64,000 nucleotides of DNA from JAEUKA01 sp044228505. GTDB taxonomy: Bacteria > Myxococcota_A > Polyangia > Palsa-1104 > JAEUJZ01. Numbering within the stretch: position 1 is the stretch's first letter; each line of letters starts with the position of its first letter. The position numbers and the translations under genes are program-made. A model generated the notes under the pieces. That model had not been told where the DNA came from and did not search any database. It saw only the letters and a program-made list of their open reading frames with translations. The stretch covers positions 1-64,000 of the forward strand of contig JBGAUT010000033.1 of assembly GCA_044228505.1 (NCBI GenBank), in the 5' to 3' direction. Positions 60,470 through 64,000 of the stretch are shown here, one piece after another.

Positions 60470-62749
60470 ATGAACATCGTCTGTTTGGGTGGCGGTCCTG
60501 CGGGACTTTACCTGGCGATCTTGATGAAAAAGGCCGATCCGGCGCATCGCATCACGGTCATCGAGCGCAATCGACCGAGCGACACGTTCGGGTTCGGGGT
60601 GGTCTTTTCCGATCAGACGCTGTCTTACCTGCGAGATGAAGACGCCGAGAGCTACGACGCGATCGAGCGCAGCTTCTACCACTGGGACAACATCGACATC
60701 TTTTACCGCGATCAGGTAATACGGTCCTGTGGGCACGGCTTTGCGGGACTGGGCCGGAACGATCTGCTTCGCATCTTGCAGCAGCGGGCTTTACAGCTCG
60801 GCGTCGAGATTGTGTTCGAGCGCGAGATTCAGTCGGGCGATGTCGATGCCTACCTCAATGCCGATCTCGTGGTCGGTTCCGACGGTCTGAACAGCGTGGT
60901 TCGTGCTCGCTTCGCGGACTCGTTTCAGCCGCAGATTGACTGGCGACCGAACCGATTTGTGTGGCTTGGCTGTACCCAGCCGCTGCCTGCCTTTACGTTT
61001 TACTTCGACGAAAATGAGCACGGGCTATGGCGAGTTCACGCCTATCGCTACACCCAGAATGCTGCGCCAGGCGAGCCGCAGTCGACGTTCATTGTGGAGT
61101 GCACCGCCGAGACATTCCTTCGTTCCGGGCTAGATTCCGCTGACGAGGATGCGACGGTGGCCTACTGCGAAAAGCTGTTTGCGCCGCGCCTCGATGGTCA
61201 CAAGCTGTGCAAAAACCGCAGCCTGTGGCGAAGCTTTCCGACCGTGAGCTGTGCCAAGTGGAGTCACAACAACGTGGTGCTGCTCGGGGATGCCGTTCAT
61301 ACGGCGCATTTTTCGATCGGCTCCGGCACCAAGCTCGCGATGGAAGATGCGATTGCGCTGGTGAAGGCGCTCCGCGCAGGTTCGAGTTCCCTTCGTGAGG
61401 CACTGACAGTCTACGAGTCGGAGCGGCGGCCCATCGTCGAGAGCTTGCAGCGGACGGCGCAGACCTCGCTCGAGTGGTTCGAGCACAGCGAGCGCTTCAT
61501 GGAGCTTCCACCGTGGCAGTTCGGGTTCAGCCTGCTGACGCGGTCGCTGCGCCTGACCCATGAAAACCTGCGTCTGCGTGACCCGAACTTCATTGCCGAG
61601 GTCAACGATCACGTCGCGGCCCAATCGGAAAAGCAGGCCGGTATCAAGGTGCCTCGACATCCTTCACCGCCGCCGATGTTTACTCCGCTGCGGATCCGCG
61701 ATCTCATCTTGCCGAATCGCATCGCGGTGTCTCCGATGTGCCAGTACTCCGCAGAGGACGGCACGCCCAATGATTGGCATCTGGTTCACCTGGGAAGTCG
61801 TGCGATTGGTGGCGCGGGGCTGGTCATTGCCGAAATGACCGATGTCTGCCGTGAGGGTCGGATCACCCCCGGCTGTGTCGGCATGTACAAGCCCGAGCAC
61901 ATCCCAGCGTGGCGACGCATCGTCGACTTTGTTCATACGCAGAGCGACGCCAAGATCGGGGTTCAGCTTGCGCACGCCGGGCGCAAGGCCGCTTGCAGTG
62001 TGCCGTGGCAAGGCGACAAGCCACTTCCCGAACACGAAGCGTGGCCGATCATCGGTCCCTCGGCGATTCCTTGGGATGAGCACAGCCAGATCCCGCGGGA
62101 GATGTCGCGTCGAGATATGTTGGATCTCATCGCTGACTTTGTGGCCGCAACGGAGATGGCCCATGAAGCAGGCTTCGATTTGCTCGAACTGCACATGGCG
62201 CACGGGTACCTACTATCGAGCTTTATTTCGCCGCTTAGTAACCTTCGCACCGATGAGTACGGCGGGGCGTTGGCCAATCGGATGCGCTTCCCAATCGAGG
62301 TGGCTTCAGCGGTTCGGGCGGCGTGGCCGGAGGAAAAGCCGATTTCGGTCCGAATCTCGGCCCATGACTGGGCACCGGGCGGACTGTTGCCTGGCGATGC
62401 GGTCGAAGTGGCGCGGATGCTCAAGCTCGCGGGCATCGACATTGTTGATGTGTCGTCCGGTGGCACCGCGTACGAAGGTCGCCCCTCCTATGGTCGGCTC
62501 TATCAGACCCCGTTTTCCGAGGAGATCCGGCTTCAGGTCGGCATCGCCACGATGGCGGTCGGCAACATCTCGTCCTATTCGGACGCCAACAGCATCATCG
62601 CGGCGGGGCGGGCCGACTTGGCGCTGCTCGCGAGGGCTCACCTGTTCGATCCCTACTGGACTCGCCATGCCGCAGTCGAGCAGGGCCAGCTGATGCGCTG
62701 GCCCGATCAGTATCTGTCCGTCGCCAAGTATCGACCTCGGCTCAAGTAA
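60470..62749 (+). CDS. bifunctional salicylyl-CoA 5-hydroxylase/oxidoreductase
   Basis: 759 residues in two enzymes. 1 to about 390: FAD monooxygenase of the PHBH class (IVCLGGGPAGLYLAILMKK, DRPSD-like, ADLVVGSDGLNSVVR, GDAVHTAHFSIGSGTKLAMEDA). About 400-759: old yellow enzyme-type FMN oxidoreductase (FTPLRIRDLILPNRIAVSPMCQY, LGSRAIGGAGLVIAEM, GVQLAHAGRKA, GFDLLELHMAHGYLLSSFISP, VAVGNIS-like ending). This fusion matches enzymes acting on salicylyl-CoA in gentisate degradation. No CoA ligase, thioesterase or dioxygenase gene is adjacent, so the pathway is incomplete here. Confidence 0.85.
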   Translation: MNIVCLGGGPAGLYLAILMKKADPAHRITVIERNRPSDTFGFGVVFSDQTLSYLRDEDAESYDAIERSFYHWDNIDIFYRDQVIRSCGHGFAGLGRNDLLRILQQRALQLGVEIVFEREIQSGDVDAYLNADLVVGSDGLNSVVRARFADSFQPQIDWRPNRFVWLGCTQPLPAFTFYFDENEHGLWRVHAYRYTQNAAPGEPQSTFIVECTAETFLRSGLDSADEDATVAYCEKLFAPRLDGHKLCKNRSLWRSFPTVSCAKWSHNNVVLLGDAVHTAHFSIGSGTKLAMEDAIALVKALRAGSSSLREALTVYESERRPIVESLQRTAQTSLEWFEHSERFMELPPWQFGFSLLTRSLRLTHENLRLRDPNFIAEVNDHVAAQSEKQAGIKVPRHPSPPPMFTPLRIRDLILPNRIAVSPMCQYSAEDGTPNDWHLVHLGSRAIGGAGLVIAEMTDVCREGRITPGCVGMYKPEHIPAWRRIVDFVHTQSDAKIGVQLAHAGRKAACSVPWQGDKPLPEHEAWPIIGPSAIPWDEHSQIPREMSRRDMLDLIADFVAATEMAHEAGFDLLELHMAHGYLLSSFISPLSNLRTDEYGGALANRMRFPIEVASAVRAAWPEEKPISVRISAHDWAPGGLLPGDAVEVARMLKLAGIDIVDVSSGGTAYEGRPSYGRLYQTPFSEEIRLQVGIATMAVGNISSYSDANSIIAAGRADLALLARAHLFDPYWTRHAAVEQGQLMRWPDQYLSVAKYRPRLK

Positions 62750-62780
62750 CAGCCAACGTGGGTTCGGTCTGGAGCGTGGG

Positions 62781-63632
62781 CTAGAGCAGCCCCCGCGCAT
62801 GGTGGCGCAGGTGTTCCTCGATCATCGTCGCGATGAAGTAGTAGCTGTGATCGTAGCCGTCGTGTAGACGGAGCCTCAGCGCTTGTCCTGCCTGTGCGCA
62901 GGCAGCTTGCAGTCGCTCCGGTCGCAACTCGCGCTCGAGGAACTTGTCGGCGGTTCCTTGATCGACCAGCAGCTCCCCAGCAAAGCGATGGCCGTCTGCG
63001 AGCAGCGCACACGTGTCGTATTTTCGCCACACTGCGCGATCGCTTCCCAGGTAACGGCCAAGCGCCAGCTCTCCCCAGGGGACTTCGCTGGGCGCACAGA
63101 TCGGAGCCAGGGCCGAGCAGCTCTGGAATACGCCGGGGTTTGCCAGCGCCAAGGTCAGCGCGCCGTGACCGCCCATCGAGTGTCCAAACACGCCCCTTCG
63201 ATCGGTCGCAATCGGAAAGTTTGCCTCGATGACGGCGGGTAGCTCGGACACGACGTAGCTGCGCATGCGATAGGCCGAGGACCACGGAGCCTCGGTGGCA
63301 TCCAGGTAGAAGCCTGCACCTTGGCCAAAGTCCCAGCGTTCGTCATCGCCCGCAAAGCGCGCCGACCGAGGACTGGTGTCGCACGTGACCAGGGCCAACC
63401 CCAGCTCTGCCGCCAGCCGCTGCGCACCGGCTTTGATGACGAACGTCTCTTCGGTGCAAGTGAGTCCTGCCAGGTAGTACAGCGCCGGAACTGCGGACGA
63501 TGGGCCGGCATTCGGCGGCAGATAGACCGCAAAACGCATCGGCCCGCCGCACTCGCTGCTCCGGTGTTCGTAAAAGCCCTGCATCCCGCCGAAGCACTTT
63601 TGCTCGCTGCGGGTGGTGATGCCGTGGTTCAT
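62781..63632 (-). CDS. fghA: S-formylglutathione hydrolase
   Basis: 283 residues. Esterase-D family, hydrolysing S-formylglutathione to formate and glutathione. Triad: Ser in GHSMGGHGALT, Asp in LLVDQGTADKF region, His in HDGYDHSYYF. Also YYLAGLTCTEETFVIKAGAQR and DTSPRSARF motifs. Start at 63632 by position of MNHGITTRSEQKCFGG, overlapping the alcohol dehydrogenase stop by one base (TGATG). The pair is the standard formaldehyde detoxification operon. Confidence 0.94.
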   Translation of the reverse strand: MNHGITTRSEQKCFGGMQGFYEHRSSECGGPMRFAVYLPPNAGPSSAVPALYYLAGLTCTEETFVIKAGAQRLAAELGLALVTCDTSPRSARFAGDDERWDFGQGAGFYLDATEAPWSSAYRMRSYVVSELPAVIEANFPIATDRRGVFGHSMGGHGALTLALANPGVFQSCSALAPICAPSEVPWGELALGRYLGSDRAVWRKYDTCALLADGHRFAGELLVDQGTADKFLERELRPERLQAACAQAGQALRLRLHDGYDHSYYFIATMIEEHLRHHARGLL

Positions 63633-64000
63633 CAGAACTCGACCACCGTGCGAATCGAGGTGCCCGCGTGCATCAGGTCGAACGCTTCGTTGATGCGCTC
63701 GAGCGGCAGCTTGTGGGTAATCATCGGGTCGATCTCGATCTTTCTGTCCATGTACCAGTCGACCAGTCGGGGGACATCGGTGCGACCGCGTGCGCCACCA
63801 AACGCCGAGCCCTTCCAGACCCGACCCGTGACGAGCTGGAACGGTCGCGTGGAGATTTCCTGACCCGCACCCGCGACCCCGATGATCACCGACACGCCCC
63901 AGCCGCGATGGCAGCACTCCAGCGCTTGCCGCATGAGCTGGACGTTGCCGACGCACTCGAAGCTGTAATCCGCGCCACCCCCGGTGAGTTCGACAAGGTG
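63632..64000 (-). CDS. S-(hydroxymethyl)glutathione dehydrogenase / class III alcohol dehydrogenase (partial)
   Basis: The C-terminal part only; the start lies beyond the window edge. Visible: HLVELTGGGADYSFECVGNV, MRQALECCHRGWGVSVIIGVA, GRVWKGSAFGGARGR, IDPMITHKLPLERINEAFDLMHAG and the ending RTVVEF, all of class III ADH (glutathione-dependent formaldehyde dehydrogenase). Its stop overlaps the fghA start. Confidence 0.93.
   Translation of the reverse strand, partial: HLVELTGGGADYSFECVGNVQLMRQALECCHRGWGVSVIIGVAGAGQEISTRPFQLVTGRVWKGSAFGGARGRTDVPRLVDWYMDRKIEIDPMITHKLPLERINEAFDLMHAGTSIRTVVEF

Noticed and set aside
1..64000. tRNA, rRNA or riboswitch genes
   Set aside because: No cloverleaf, rRNA core or known riboswitch consensus was recognised by eye; a covariance-model search was not possible here.

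Overview
The window looks like chromosomal DNA of a myxobacterium-like organism (Myxococcota). The basis is a C-terminal tail of the MYXO-CTERM type (19195-19857), cysteine-rich repeats of the CTDGxKNGxESDxDCGG type (2945-4530 with 9549-9716), a protein resembling the myxobacterial DUF2378 family, a Hanks-type kinase with a C-terminal tail, many Cys-rich lipoproteins, and two sigma54-type AAA+ regulators. I see no rRNA, tRNA or CRISPR array. Species cannot be named from this sequence.

Layout. 0-10 kb: RecQ and a dienelactone hydrolase, then a Cys-rich surface protein gene that has been cut in two. Its 3' part (2945-4530) and its signal-peptide-bearing 5' part (9549-9716) are separated by exactly 5,032 bp. 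The separating block is bounded by a perfect 15-bp direct repeat that is itself palindromic. It carries a sigma54-dependent regulator, a divergent two-gene operon (NTF2-like protein and PNPOx-like flavoprotein) with a clear -24/-12 promoter and three palindromic operators, and a collapsed NRPS fragment. 10-24 kb: acetyltransferase, secreted metalloprotease-like protein, Maf, a PlsB-like/GpsA-like pair, a TSUP + two YeeE-type sulfur-transport operon, secreted proteins, a desaturase/SAM-fold fusion coupled to phosphatidylserine decarboxylase, and a membrane sulfatase/LtaS-type enzyme. 24-37 kb: VOC protein, transhydrogenase pntAB with a ferritin-like gene, acyl-CoA synthetase, envelope proteins (OmpA-like, Sel1, a KKDDA protein) and a histidine kinase/NtrC-type pair.

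37-45 kb is the most accessory-looking part. It holds a 1,315-residue multi-lectin protein ending in seven propeller blades, a stretch of about 450 bp of degenerate ~42-bp repeats, and a two-gene AAA15-type ATPase/PD-(D/E)XK nuclease module. The ATPase gene is interrupted by a complete ISL3-type insertion sequence with matching terminal inverted repeats and a perfect 8-bp target duplication. Removing the IS restores the frame exactly.

45-64 kb: a SulP transporter-porin-beta carbonic anhydrase operon (probable inorganic carbon uptake), lipoproteins, a Ser/Thr kinase, a rhodanese-E1 (MoeB/ThiF) fusion, an A-type Fe-S carrier, an ArsA/Get3-type ATPase, an FAD oxidoreductase, a salicylyl-CoA 5-hydroxylase/oxidoreductase fusion, and the start of a glutathione-dependent formaldehyde detoxification operon that runs off the right edge.
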